A stretch of 64,000 bases of DNA from Sarcocystis neurona. Taxonomy: Eukaryota; Apicomplexa; Conoidasida; Eucoccidiorida; Sarcocystidae. The translations under genes and the position numbers were made by a program. This document shows positions 46,957 through 64,000 of the stretch, piece after piece (within the stretch, counting starts at the first letter, position 1; the number at the start of each line of letters is the position of its first letter). The notes beneath the pieces were generated by a model. It was not told the DNA's origin. It worked only from the letters and a program-made list of their open reading frames with translations, and did no database searches. The stretch covers positions 2,809,577 through 2,873,576 of the forward strand of contig KL647297.1 of NCBI GenBank assembly GCA_000727475.1, in the 5' to 3' direction.

Positions 46957-49900
46957 ATGGGGAAGGCCGGCAAGGGAACGGGCTCCTTCGGGAAGCGCAA
47001 TGGCAAGACGCACTTCCTCTGCATCCGGTGTGGAAGACGGGCGTACCACGTGCAGAAGAAAACCTGCGCCTCATGTGGTAAGCAGCAGTTGCTGCATGCG
47101 CATGACATGGAGATCTTGCGCAAAACACAGAAAGTGGAACTTGAGCTGGATCATACGAAAGCCTGCCTCTTCACTTTCCGCAGATACGCATGCAGAAGCA
47201 TACTTCTGTGATAAACCCTTCCGCACTGGGGCAAAGCTGCTGCCACTGCGCCGCACGACCGGCCATGATAGACCGCTGCAGCTCACACGACGGTGCTAGT
47301 TTTGCTGACAAAAGATTTCGCAGTTGCTGCTGCACACTATATAGATACCTACGAAGGTATGTAGAGGCGCACACTTCTTCGTATGATCCTCTGTCCCGTT
47401 CTTGCCCCCCCCCTGCCCGGACGGCCACACCAGGCGGATACAATCGGCGGATCCGGATCCGTTGTGTTATACGAAGAATTTGGGTGTGCGTGCATGTAGG
47501 GACCTCGAGGCGGGAAGCCTCGTAGAAAGAAAACATGCTACCTGGTTGCCGCAGCCGCAGAAATTAGGCAGCGCTTGTGCGGTGAAGTCTTGTGTGGTGA
47601 TGCATCCTGATGCCAGGCGACGAAGAGCACCATTCCAACGTCGCGCGCCGTACGTGTGTTTGTCAAATTATACTCGTAAAGATGTATAGATAACTGACGT
47701 CGTCGCAGGGCCCGCTGCATCTACACGTGGAAGCAGCTTTTATATATGCATAAGCGTACTTTCCGCGCTAACAAAGGGGCTTCGATTCATCAGAACGAAT
47801 CTGACGTCGGCACCGACGAGCCGGAGAAATCCAATCGCCTACGAGCCCAAAGGGGGGGGGAGGGGGGGGGAAAGGGGAGTCTCTTTGAGTTTCTTTCACG
47901 GCACCGTTTTCCATTGTTGCCTTAACTTGGTGGAGTCCCTCTCGACTTCTCTACGTCGTCTCAGAAACGTAGTTTTTAGTATATGCATCCGTACGACTGT
48001 GGGCCTGTGTGGGAATCCACGGCGTACGCAGCGTGCCGCCAGCACAACTGCGAGCTACGGATCGCTTGTTTTCTGCGTTGCGCGTCGAATACTCCACCAC
48101 CTGCGTCTTACACGAAAGGGGCATACAAGTCGGTTCCCTTGTCCGATGACATCCTCTCGCTGTCCGTGTGTGTGTGTGTGTGTGGGTGGGACTTGCACTC
48201 TGCCTGCATCGATGCTCTGTAGGCATGTAGACTATGCACGTGTGCGGCGGTGGCTTCTGTCTGTGACTCCGCTGTAATCATACACACATCATCTGTATGT
48301 ATTTGCTCCCGACACGCGCATGTTTTTATGAACGCTGAGACGTATATGTATATATATACACACGTTGTGTGTATGTACGTGTTGCCGGTCCAGTGCTCTG
48401 CAGGCTTTTTCGATCGGCGGATCAGTCCATGTTTCTTTCCTGCGCTGGATGTGTGCCAAAGATTCATGTGTTCGCCGTGTCTGTCCTCCTTGTGCGTTCC
48501 TTCGGGAAATTCGTTCACGTTCTTCGGCGGCAGCGCCATCCTGGGACTCGCCTACCGCTCACGCGAAGTCGCCCCCCCCCCCCCCCCCCCCCCCCCATAA
48601 ACGTACACTGGTTCTTCTACGTGTGCACCTGTATATAGGCACATGCGTTGAGTGTGTGGTCATGTAAAGAGGGACTCTCGTATACTTGTGTACGTATGTG
48701 CATGCATACGTGTATTCCTGTGTATTTGTGTATGTGTGCATAGACGTGCAAGGTGTCTGATCCTCTAGAGCTGCTGCGGTGCCTTCTGTGGCGTCCGTGC
48801 AGGCTATCCTTCTGCGCGTAAGAGGACGTACAACTGGTCGGAGAAGGCGAAGCGCCGCCACACCACCGGGACTGGCAGGTGAGCAGTCTTCGTGTTCATT
48901 GCTACGTGGGAGATCACAAAAGAAGGTGAAACTTGTGTTTTTGTGACTGCGTCGGATGCACTACGATTCGTGCGGATGACAGAACACACTGCTTTTCTGG
49001 AGAGTGGCGAGCGTAGGGCTGTGTGCCATTTTAATAAGCTGATGCGGGTGTGATATGTTAGCGCACCACACAGTCGTCCGCTCTGGCCTCTGGAGGCGCT
49101 GTTTGGGGATGCAGAGGTTCGTGCGAATCACCTGCTGCACACATTTTAGTTTTTGCTGCTGAGTTGTCGTACTTACCTGTTGAATCAAGGAGCTCTGCTG
49201 ATGCGGGCGCTCTGTTGTACGTTGTATGCGAGTATTTCGTTTGAGCTTACGCCCTTGGATTGCTCGACGCTGCCTACAGATGGTCGTAAAATGGGATGAA
49301 ATTTTCTGTGGCACGTGGTATCAGAGGTTGCCGGGGGGGGCCGCCAAGAACAAGGTGGTGACGGATTCGTTTCTAGCGTTCTGTTGTTGCATGTGTCAAG
49401 GAGACGCACGCCAGGACAGCTGCGGCAGTTTCCGTTTATACTGCAGGTTGCGTTCCTCATGTTTCATCAGGATGACATGGGATAGTTGACTACAGGGATG
49501 GGTGTACGCCCGCATGTAACGTAGGGCTGATAAGGTCTGATGCTCAGTCGAACGGAAGTGCATTTGCTGTCCCCACTGGGACTCGCGTCTGTCTGTCTCC
49601 TTGCGCACCCACCAGTATCTATCTACATCATACCATATTACGGTTACGTGTCTCTTCACGGTGCCGTGGAGTGGAGTAGGCAGACGACTGATTTGTTCGA
49701 CTTCCGCGTTTATGGCGCGGGGAGCGCCTGGATGGGAAAACAGGCGTCTTTCTCGTTTACCAGTTCTACAGGCGTGTTGCTCAGTACGCTATACGTGGAA
49801 GTGTACGTCGTGCAGTTGAGTAGAAAACTCCTCGTCTTATGTAAATGACTGCGGTTGGTAGGCGAAAAGTGCGCCTTGCCTGCTTCAGAGAAACGCCGTA

Positions 49901-50493
49901 TGTGTGTGAGACGGTTATCATTCTGAGTAGCAAAGGCCCTCGTGTAACGCACGTGCAACACACGGAAGAGTCTTCTGCAAATAGCATTTGTGGCTCTGAC
50001 CGAATGTTGACATGTAATAACACGTGCAGGCGCCCGCACACCACGTTTTTGGCATCCGTGTCTTTGTCACCTGCGTGTGTCTGTCTGTATGTGGGTGGGC
50101 ATGTGTACACGCTGACGTGACTGTAGAATTAACACGTGTCTACTGTGTCCGCGCTCTTGTATGTCTTCGTGTGTCAAGGACGTACACGACAGTTGTCAGT
50201 GTAACCGCACGAGTGTGCGTATCGAACTCTTTTGGGCGCGCACGTTTGTGCGTACGTGTGCACCTGCTTGTTTGGTAATCTTCCTCTCCACAAGTGTATT
50301 TGTGTATATACATGTACACATACATACCTGCCTGCAAATATATCATTGTATATGTGTACGTATGGATAAATTATGTGCGTCAATGGGGTATTGCAGGTGC
50401 CGGTATTTGAAGACACTTCCTCGTCGTGCGAAGAACGGTTTCCGCGAGGGCACACAGGCAAAGCCTCAGAAGAAGAGAAAGGCGCAGAAATAG
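46957..50493 (+). CDS. RPL37: 60S ribosomal protein eL37 (L37), three exons
   Basis: Structural protein of the cytosolic large ribosomal subunit that binds rRNA through a zinc ribbon. Exon 1 is 46957-47077 ([20 protein letters not shown]... to CASC plus G; donor GTAAGC). Exon 2 is 48803-48878 (completing [20 protein letters not shown]... to TGTG plus AG; donor GTGAGC). Exon 3 is 50397-50493 ([19 protein letters not shown]..., TAA-type end after KRKAQK). Phases 1 and 2 match at both junctions. The product is 97 residues, the usual family length. The zinc ligands are present as C22-x2-C25 and C37-x2-C40, with the conserved GSFGKR N-terminus, YNWS, TTGTGR and FREGT motifs. Residue 67 after TGTGR is Cys where the family commonly has Met. 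The introns (1.7 and 1.5 kb) carry G/C runs and CA repeats, long for a ribosomal protein gene. Confidence 0.95.
47849..47875 (+). repeat. G-run cluster in eL37 intron 1
   Basis: Two nine-base G runs separated by one A are followed by AAAGGGGA. The cluster could form a G-quadruplex on the coding strand of the pre-mRNA. Confidence 0.7.
48572..48596 (+). repeat. 25-nt homopolymer C tract in eL37 intron 1
   Basis: An uninterrupted run of 25 C lies about 200 bases upstream of the exon 2 acceptor (48801-48802). Its length should be treated as approximate, since homopolymers are prone to sequencing and replication slippage. Confidence 0.9.
49226..49848 (+). other. Coding-like fragments within eL37 intron 2
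   Basis: Two + frames look partly protein-like. 49280-49400 includes [19 protein letters not shown]. 49620-49848 includes [19 protein letters not shown], then [19 protein letters not shown]. They are in different frames with a stop between, and no family was recognised. This may be remnant coding sequence or chance. Confidence 0.25.
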
Positions 50494-53280
50494 ACGTGTG
50501 CCTCTCAAACGTGTTACGAAGGGAACTGAAGTTCTGCAGGCCAGGAGAAATATCGCAGACGTTGTTGACAACTCGATGTTGGCGCATCTACGGTTAAGTG
50601 GTCCAGGCGAAAGTCGAGTTGCTGCAGCATTGTTGCGTAATGTGTTGGCAAAATTGAACGTCGCCGACCATGTAGCGAGAACTGAGACATGAAATTTCAC
50701 ACGAGAAATGAAGCGAGGTCCGCGCACTTGAGTAAGTTACTACAGGCTCAGAGAGACGTGTAGCTTGTAAAGCACAGACTATGTGTAGGTGTTTCGCTTG
50801 AGTTAAGTTCTGCAGTTGTGTACGAATCGCGTAAACGAGGTGTATGGGCACACAAAGCTGCTTCTGCAGTGACTCCGAAAGTGTTCTCGTAGTAGAAGAT
50901 CACGAGTTTGTGCGCCGTCTCAAATCTGGCGTGGACGTAAATTAGGTTCTTGAATTTTCGACTCGTATCCATTTGTGCGGAGGAGCTGCGCTGCTGATAC
51001 CTCGGACAGGAAAGCCTGTTTAGTGGCTGCGTTTCGCAGGAGCGAGACCCTCGTGGCTCGCTGCTTCATCCGGAACCCATGTAACTGCTACACGGGTTTC
51101 CATTCGCAGTATTTGTATGTGCACAATCGACATGCTCAGGAGCAGCACGGAATGCAGCGGAAAAAGTCTCACCACCTGGCGGGAGTTTTACGCTTGTTGT
51201 ACTTTTCTGTCATTCGCTGTGTAGCGTAACTGTATGCAGAAGCGTACATACCAATTCCGTATGTGTGCGCACGGACATTTGTACATATACGTACATGAAC
51301 TCGTGTGCATTCATGTCTTGTGAAAATTGGCGCCTCCAGTGTGGGTGCCAGAGGATGGCGCAAAATGACCTTGTAAAAGCGAGTCTCAATGGCGTAGAAT
51401 AGTTCCGAATACGTATAACATATATATGTATATATGCATATATATATATATATATATGTGCTTGTACATTCAGATGTGGAGTGTGAACTGGTTACGTTTG
51501 TCAGTAGTGCGCGCCCGGCTGCGGCCAGCTCAATCAGAACACATTTCCACAAGAAGGCGCTGAAGTACAGACCGGTAAAGGAATGCTGTGCATCTCCAAT
51601 AGGCGTGTGAACGGGAGACGTTGGGCGCTAGGCGGAGTGTCTCCTCCTGTGCGTAGCGAATATGCGCGTCTGTAATTTCATCGTTTGCAAGGAGCGAAAC
51701 AATAGTCACTTTTTGAAGTGGACCCCACGGTTGTGCTTCCACTAGCAGATTTTCAGGCGAGTTCAATTAGTCAAACACTCACGGAACTTTATTAGAGTAC
51801 CCGTCTACCTGTCTGCTTAACAAGTTTATCGAACACGGACCCACGGAGGTAAAAGGGTGTGCGGGCACTTTTGATTCCTGGCCAGCTGGAAACGTATTCG
51901 TCGAACATCCACACCGGTGCGCACAGCTTCGTCCTTACATACATATACATATATATGTAGTGTTCTCTATGCATACGCGCAATGTAGCGACGTATACATA
52001 CCCATCTACAGATACATATATACATGTATATAGGATCACAGCTTTATTTGTGTTGTTTTCTTGCCTGTGTACGTGTATGTATATGTCGACCTGTATACAC
52101 ATACACACGTAGACTACGTTTTTGAAAGATGCCAGCAGACAAAAGTTGACTAGTCGGAGAAGTTGAACAGCTTGAAGTCACAGGGAAAATTCAGCTTTCT
52201 AGTACAACTGTGGGCAAAAACTGAATAGCGCACGCTGAATTCTGTTCGACGCCTGAAGCGGCTGGCTAGCTGCCCAGGTATGTCACGCTTCAGATGTATA
52301 TACACCCAGAGCAAAAAAGAATCGTCTCTGGTTGCCATGAGCCGCCGCAAAAATTGCTATTATACGATAAATTCCTCAGGTCTGCATCTCATTCTCTCCG
52401 ATTACCGCACGACCACATGTGTCAGCATCCGGCGAGGGTTCCATATGCACATGCGTTACAGACGAGGACTTCACCTGTGTATACAGCCAAATATATACGT
52501 ATGTGCACACACGTTGGGCGCGTATCAGGCCATACCGGGGCTCAGAGGTTCCGAAAGTGCGTACCCCTATGACCGGCGACAGAAGAGAACACAATCGTTT
52601 TAACCCTCATCGCAAAGAAATAATGAATTGCTTTTTACGGACGAAACTGACAGTCAGCGACTGTTCCATATGGTTTTCCTGCCTATTCGAAAAGATCAGG
52701 TTTCGAGTTAATTGACCTGTGTAGCGGTCAAAAAGAAAAACAGGGAGCGTTCTTTCATAGCAACTGTGTGCCGTACCGCAGATGAAGAGTACTTCAAAGA
52801 GATACAGTGTTTTGTGGCCTACCGTATGAAATATGTTAGCACTGCGGCAACACTTACGCAGAACCGTGTAAGAGAAGACCAAGTAAGAGATCGTTCTTTC
52901 ACCTGTTTAATTTATCCACAAATTCTTAAAGTACGAACTCCAGTACTGGCTGCTCGAAAAGGATTTCCTATTGAGTCTGAGCGACCACACGTAAACGAAC
53001 ATTATTTGCAAACTGCGAGAATGCGTTCCACAGAAGTGCAGATATATTCATGCATACTTGTACTTGTGGTGTTATCTGCGTCGTCCCGTCCCACGTCCCG
53101 CTTTTCGTGCGCGTAACCGTCCCGCTTGTTCTTACGTCAGGAAGCCGCAAGATCTTGCAATTTCTCCGGGTAATCCGAGGAACGGTGCTCCGTTAGATAC
53201 TGAAAGTGCCTGGGTGCAGTGGTACTGAGTAGAGGGAGCTGTGTTTCCGTAGTAACAAACGCCGCTTTCCACATACACAT
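50494..53280. other. Balanced-composition region without a supported gene
   Basis: There are no triplet runs and few microsatellites (TA runs at 51420-51457). A minus-strand frame at 51766-51530 (MNSPENLLVEAQPWGPLQKV..., 78 codons) and a + frame at 52280-52603 are the only protein-like stretches. Neither has neighbours or splice sites that build a gene. Composition resembles 18.3-22.7 kb. Confidence 0.35.
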
Positions 53281-53284
53281 TTCA

Positions 53285-53785
53285 AGTGCAGCCGTAATGC
53301 CTTGGATAAATTTGCTCTCCTGTAAAGTGATCAGTGAAGTTTATCTGAGCAGAGTGCCCCTCTTTTAGAAAGTCGTACAGCACGCCGACTTCATCCGTGC
53401 CGCTCTTGCATTCGTCGGCACATGCCTCATACACATGCATCTGTTGGTACGCTTCTGGAAATAGATCAGTGAAGTTTATCTGAGCAGAGTGCCCCTCTTT
53501 TAGAAAGTCGTACAGCACGCCGACTTCATCCGTGCCGCTCTTGCATTCGTCGGCACATGCCTCATACACATGCATCTGTTGGTGCGCTTCTGGAAATAGA
53601 CGTACGAATACGGGCATGCTTCCTAGATGGATGGTAGACCACGCTTGCGTGCCCCCCACAGATGTAAGCAATGCATATATATATATATATATGTACACAC
53701 CAGGTGGACACACGTGTATCCGTTTGTGCAAGTCAGTCGTAGGATGTTGCCGCAGACGTTGCGCCAACGAATGATACAGCGGCAC
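53285..53785 (-). CDS. Repeat-containing open frame, unknown, possibly spurious
   Basis: A 167-codon minus-strand frame begins at an ATG at 53785 and ends at a stop near 53282. It contains the two 45-residue units at its C-terminal side and a Tyr/Ile run from a (TA)n tract (53675-53692) at its N-terminal side. The units have a balanced, protein-like composition with conserved Cys, His and acidic residues. The intervening TA run argues that the N-terminal part is not coding and that a splice acceptor would be needed. No family was recognised. Confidence 0.25.
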
Positions 53786-53860
53786 GGATGAAGTCGGCGT
53801 GCTTTAGGACTTTCTAAAATATGGGCACCCTGCTCAGATAAACATCACTGATCACTTGTA
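53329..53860. repeat. 135-bp tandem duplication plus a diverged inverted copy
   Basis: Two nearly identical direct copies begin with TGATCAGTGAAGTTTATCTG near 53329 and 53464 (period 135). They run to CATCTGTTGGT(A/G)CGCTTCTGGAAATAGA. A third, diverged and partial copy lies inverted at about 53778-53857 (CGGCACGGATGAAGTCGGCG through ...AACATCACTGATCA). On the minus strand the direct copies are open and in register, since 135 is 45 codons; they read FPEA(Y/H)QQMHVYEACADECK and then GTDEVGVLYDFLKEGHSAQI. The inverted copy carries a stop and indels. Confidence 0.85.
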
Positions 53861-55560
53861 CAAGACAGCAAATTTATCAAAAGCACTACAGCTGCTCCTG
53901 AAACGAATATATTTGTATCTACATGCGCATATATATATATAATATATATTTAACGTACGTACGCGAGCACAGCGTTACCGACGCGTGACCTGTTGTGTGG
54001 CTCTAGACTTGCATGCAGCCGATATGAAAATTAGGATAATGAAATGTTCGCACATGAGTTGTCGTTGGTTCCGCAGTTCTTTGGCAGAAAACGGAAGTCG
54101 CTGTGTACTATAGAAACACACGCTGCCAGGCACGTGGAACGGGGCATGCTATCGGACATGAAGGATGACCTTTTTCTGAGAAACGTTGAATAAAAACTTT
54201 CAGAGACTTGGCTAATGTGCTGGAAACTTGCTGCTCCGTCAGTGTAGACAACCAATACGTTGAGGGTGGGAACACAACTGAAGAAAACGGGCTTGGAAAG
54301 ATCTCAGTGCATTGCTCTACTAGAAGGATCGAGACACCAATGCAGAAAGAACACTGACAGCGTCGACGCGCTTCGCGTGAGCTCTAGTGCAGTTACGTAG
54401 AGATCCATGAAGTATACCTGAATATACTTCCATAAACAAGTGCATATATATGTATATGTGAAAACACTTTAACTTGACGACACCATCCCGAGAAGCATCG
54501 TAGTGACAGGAAATCCAACCCCTGTGACTGCACGTTATACCCAGATGTATACCAGCACAAATATTTTGAGAAGGGCTTTGATCCTGAGCACCCCAGACGA
54601 TGTTGTGGGGTCGTTCCATTGCAATGCTTCCACTAGACGGCCATAGGATCTCGTGGAGGATGTATATAATTCACGTACGTCTACCCCTAGATGTATATAT
54701 GTATATATATCTATGTACCCGTACATATATTGATACGTAAATCCATATGTTTATGCACTCGCGCGTTTGTAGAGATACGTTTAGGTGTCACAGATGGATG
54801 CATTCACCTGAGTACAGCACAGAGGTTCACTTAGGGGGTTCAAACGCATGACAGGTGCTTTTGGCGTACGCAGCGACGGAGTCGTCTGTACGCTCTACTT
54901 TGTCACAAGTATAAAAGTGTGTGTACCCCCGCATTTACGTGTACCTACGTACGTGTACGTGTACACCTGTAAGATTGTCCTGTGTCATATGCAAGGGAGC
55001 GCAGCGCTGCACAAAGTTAAGCTCGGGTTTCGTAGACGTGCGCATCTCCTGAATGCAAGAATACGTGCTTGAAGTGACGGAAGCTGAAAGTCGCAGGGAA
55101 CCGCAGCGACGGTACACAAGAGGAGAGTACGTTGAAAAGCATTAATGCGCAGGCGTGGAATTCGGGAGGGCTCAGCACACGGCAGAAGAAAGCTGCCACC
55201 TCTCTTGGATTTCAGCTCGGCATTTATACGAAGAAAAATTAACACTGTTGCACGCGCTATTGCTGCTCATAATTTGTGACAGCGAATTATGAGCATTCGT
55301 GCCCGCTCATCAAAGCCAACTTACAGCAGAGGGATACAATAAAAAGCTTACGTATGTGTGGTCACCTACTGTCACACAGATGTACATATATACATGTAGA
55401 AGTCTCCTGCACATTAGAAATGCTAGGAAGCGTACATAGGCATAGTGGATGCTGGAAATATGCATCTGCTCAGAGCTGATTGTGAAGCAAGCCTTTGTCA
55501 CGACAAATATCGAGACTGGCTAAGCATTTCCTGCGTGGACAAGGAGACGTGCGTATAAGT
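53861..55560. other. Region without a supported gene
   Basis: Balanced to AT-rich DNA with TA runs at 53930-53950 and 54440-54460. Minus-strand frames at 54255-54031 and 54619-54320 are short and unrecognised. No triplet repeats. Confidence 0.35.
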
Positions 55561-55625
55561 CTGTGTGTGTGTGTGTGTGTTGTGTGTTGTGTGTGTGTGT
55601 GTGTTGTGTGTGTGTGTGTGTGTTG

Positions 55626-55656
<31 letters not shown>
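55561..55656 (+). repeat. (GT)n microsatellite with GTT interruptions
   Basis: About 95 bases of GT repeats are interrupted by TGTTG at several points. It is a likely polymorphic locus and a potential Z-DNA-forming tract. Confidence 0.9.
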
Positions 55657-55659
<3 letters not shown>

Positions 55660-57820
55660 ACATCTGTTATTCAGACCCTCTTACACATTCATGTAGGGTG
55701 CGGTGCTTCTATGTGCACACGCTTTCACCAGAGAATTCACACAACTATTCCAGCTGCAGAACCTTGAGAAAAAAAGAACACCAGAAAGCTGTCGAATGTT
55801 AATGTAATTATATTATCCGTGTATGCGTGTGGTAACCCATATATGTTTGTATGTACGTGCAGACACGTGCACACCCCGTTACGCACGCCCCTGCGGAACC
55901 CACCATTAGAAATTAGTCGAGCCATAATCTTGTGCCCATAGTCGTCCACTAAACTGAGCAAAGACTAGACGGTATTGGATGTCACAGATTGACTCATTCC
56001 TTATCTTCTTGAGCCCCGCAAACTCAGTTTTCCGTCTTCTCCTCCACTTTTCTTTCATTCTACGGGGATTGTTCCACCGCTCCCACCGCAGTGCTGCGCA
56101 TGAACAGCAAACTGAGGACGAGGAGGATATTAACGGAAGCGCTTAGGGAGAAAGACAAGGAAGAAGTGTAGAGAGCTATGAAGATGAAGCCCAAACTAGC
56201 ACGCGGCACTTGGAGAGACAACGAGTCTGTCTAGGAACGATGGTAGCTGCGAACCGTAGCGACCGTGCATGTGTGTGTGCGCAGATGCATGCGTGCAACT
56301 TCTTCCTAGTGCCCTTTTCTACTATTTTCTTCTCCTTGTCTACTACACTCGTTGTTCTTCGTCCTCCCACCCTTTCCTTCGATCAATGGTCCGATCTTTC
56401 CCCCTTTTCTCTGCCTCTCTCACCGTGCGTGTCTACACGTGTCTATACACGGGTCGCTACACACTTCTTTTTTCACTCAGAATGCCTCACCTTTCCGACT
56501 CTCCTCTCTGCCCTCCTGCTGTAGTGCCTACATTCCTGCCTCTCCCCGGAGCTCAGAGAGTAATCCTCTTTCCTTTCCCATCCGCGTGCACTTCAGCGTT
56601 CTCCTCTACCCCGATATTTGTTAATGGTGCAGGCACTTCTGCGTTGTTTCCTGATCATGACCCACAAAGACGTAAGTCCCCACGTATATGTATACATTAA
56701 ATTCTGAAAAGTTTCCAAAAAACAAGGCACACGCGGCACATTCCGCCTTGCGCGGGGACCTCTGTAGAGGACACATTATATTCTCCTCCGGTACTTTATA
56801 CGCAAGCTGTAGAACCGCGCGTCCTTCATGGTCCCCGTATCTTCTTCTCTCACCATTCCTTCTAAATCTGCTTCTCCATTTCCACTGCAAACTTCGGGGA
56901 TAGTAGTCGGCAGGGTACAATGAACAAAAGTATTTCTTACACGGAGTGTCGTCTCTGATCTTCTTGCATACAACTGTGTATTCATATTCCTCTGCTTTCC
57001 CTCCTTTTCCCTTTTCCCCCACTGTTTCATAAATACGTATACATATGTGTACATGCTACACATATATGTATATTTATACGTTTACGCATGTGTACGCGCT
57101 CCGGCGGTTTCCCTCTTGCTGCTTGATTAGACACACATACGCGTATACATATGCATATATTTGTGTTTGTCCGTTTTCTGTACGTATATCTATCTATCTA
57201 TCTATATATATATCCAGAGAGGGTGAGAGAGAGAAAGCGACAGAGACGTGTGTAGAGATGCATGTGCGTAAATACTTTTATTACTCAGCTGCCGCATATT
57301 TTGTTCTGCACAGGATGCGTAGAAGTTCGTGTCTCCGCCGCCTTTCCCTTCCGCTCTCTCGTTTTGATTGTATTTCTCTCTAGTCAAATGTATGTGTATA
57401 CACACACGCGGATGTATACGTATATGCACACATGGTATTGCCTCACTATTTATTCTCCGCGCCTACGTATAGGTGACTTCCACGGAGAAAGTCAGGCCCC
57501 TTTGCTTTGGTACAGGAAAAGTCCCCCCCGCAGGTAACAATGCTGGCCCCTCCGTCTTGCACTTCTTCCCGTTGTTTGCTCATCCGTTTACCCCGGCAAA
57601 TGTGACGCTGCTGCTGCTGGTGCCACATACGTATTCTTCTGCGTCTTTACGCGACAAGACATGCGGGGCCCTTGGTTCCCTTATCTTTTCTTCTGCCTCC
57701 TGCTACTTCGTCCACGCATGCAAACAGCCGTGATCTTCCTTGTTTTACTCTTTGCCCTTCCTTACTGGACACAGTTGTACGCTTTATTCTTCCTGTAGAT
57801 CTGCAGACATCTTCCTGCTG
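55657..57820. other. Gene-poor stretch with pyrimidine-rich patches
   Basis: The + strand is pyrimidine-rich over 56290-56620 and 56850-57030, like the tract in rpiA intron 3. The minus strand over 57022-56621 is open for 133 codons (Lys/Arg/Glu-rich, with GRAVLQLAYKVPEENIMCPL). It lacks an identifiable domain and is partly explained by purine bias. TA/TC repeats lie at 57185-57215. Confidence 0.35.
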
Positions 57821-57821
57821 T

Positions 57822-58080
57822 CCACAAGTATACATATATATATATACATATTATATGTATATCGTCTCGTGCCACAGACACGTACATATATATATATATA
57901 TGTCTCTACATATGTATATGTATTAATTTCATCTGCTATACACAAGTATACATAGGTATATATATGTGTATATGAACACATATATGTATTTCGTCTCGTG
58001 CCACCGACAAGCATGCATATGTATATGTATGTATATATATCTGTATTTATATCGTCTGCTATACACAAGTACGCATATAT
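57822..58080 (+). repeat. About 120-bp tandem repeat with CACAAGTATACATA and TCGTCTCGTGCCAC cores
   Basis: The core CACAAGTA(T/C)(A/G)CATA recurs near 57822, 57941 and 58060; the core (A/T)TCGTCTCGTGCCAC recurs near 57859 and 57989. These give about two full units plus a partial third. The spacers are CATATGTATA-type alternating DNA. Not coding. Confidence 0.75.

Positions 58081-64000
<5,920 letters not shown>

Overview
The window looks like nuclear DNA of a coccidian apicomplexan, most probably Eimeria, with a relative such as Cyclospora as the alternative. Three things point this way. Long CAG/CTG (GCA/AGC) triplet tracts would encode Ala, Gln or Ser runs and interrupt otherwise ordinary proteins. 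The spaces between them hold (CA)n, (TA)n, (TATC)n and (GT)n simple repeats. The few conserved genes are cut into short exons by kilobase-scale introns with GTAAGT/GTGAGT donors, and the best family match I recall (ribose-5-phosphate isomerase) is to the Plasmodium protein. The assignment is by recognition of features, not by a database search.

Four conserved genes can be read. rpiA (+, 24172-30137, four exons, last exon not found) encodes ribose-5-phosphate isomerase A of the pentose phosphate pathway. A BolA-like gene (-, 41393-37509, three exons, complete) belongs to iron-sulfur and redox biology. The eL37 gene (+, 46957-50493, three exons, complete) encodes a 60S ribosomal protein. An Obg-type GTPase gene (+, about 61743 to beyond the right edge) is cut off before its G domain. 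In every case the exons join in phase and rebuild family motifs across introns.

The left third carries two long alanine/serine/glutamine-rich minus-strand genes of unknown function (9636-4595 and 15809-13779) and weaker coding-like stretches near 16.1-16.8 kb. Other CAG-rich islands (0-2.2, 10.2, 17.4-18.0, 32.3-34.5, 42.6-46.5 and 58.7-61.7 kb) are open in several frames on both strands. For these I give the favoured reading or say it cannot be decided.

The rest is non-coding or decayed. It includes a 650-bp fold-back structure with a 102-bp tandem duplication (22.7-23.4 kb) and a 98-bp tandem repeat beside it. Coding-looking but broken stretches lie antisense in rpiA intron 1. A 135-bp duplication with an inverted third copy sits at 53.3-53.9 kb. 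There are several AT-rich duplications and minisatellites, an 800-bp pyrimidine-only-like tract just upstream of rpiA exon 4, and a 25-nt C run in an eL37 intron. The genes do not form a pathway. The layout alternates repeat-rich and repeat-poor segments, as known for Eimeria chromosomes. No tRNA, rRNA, CRISPR array or telomere array was recognised.
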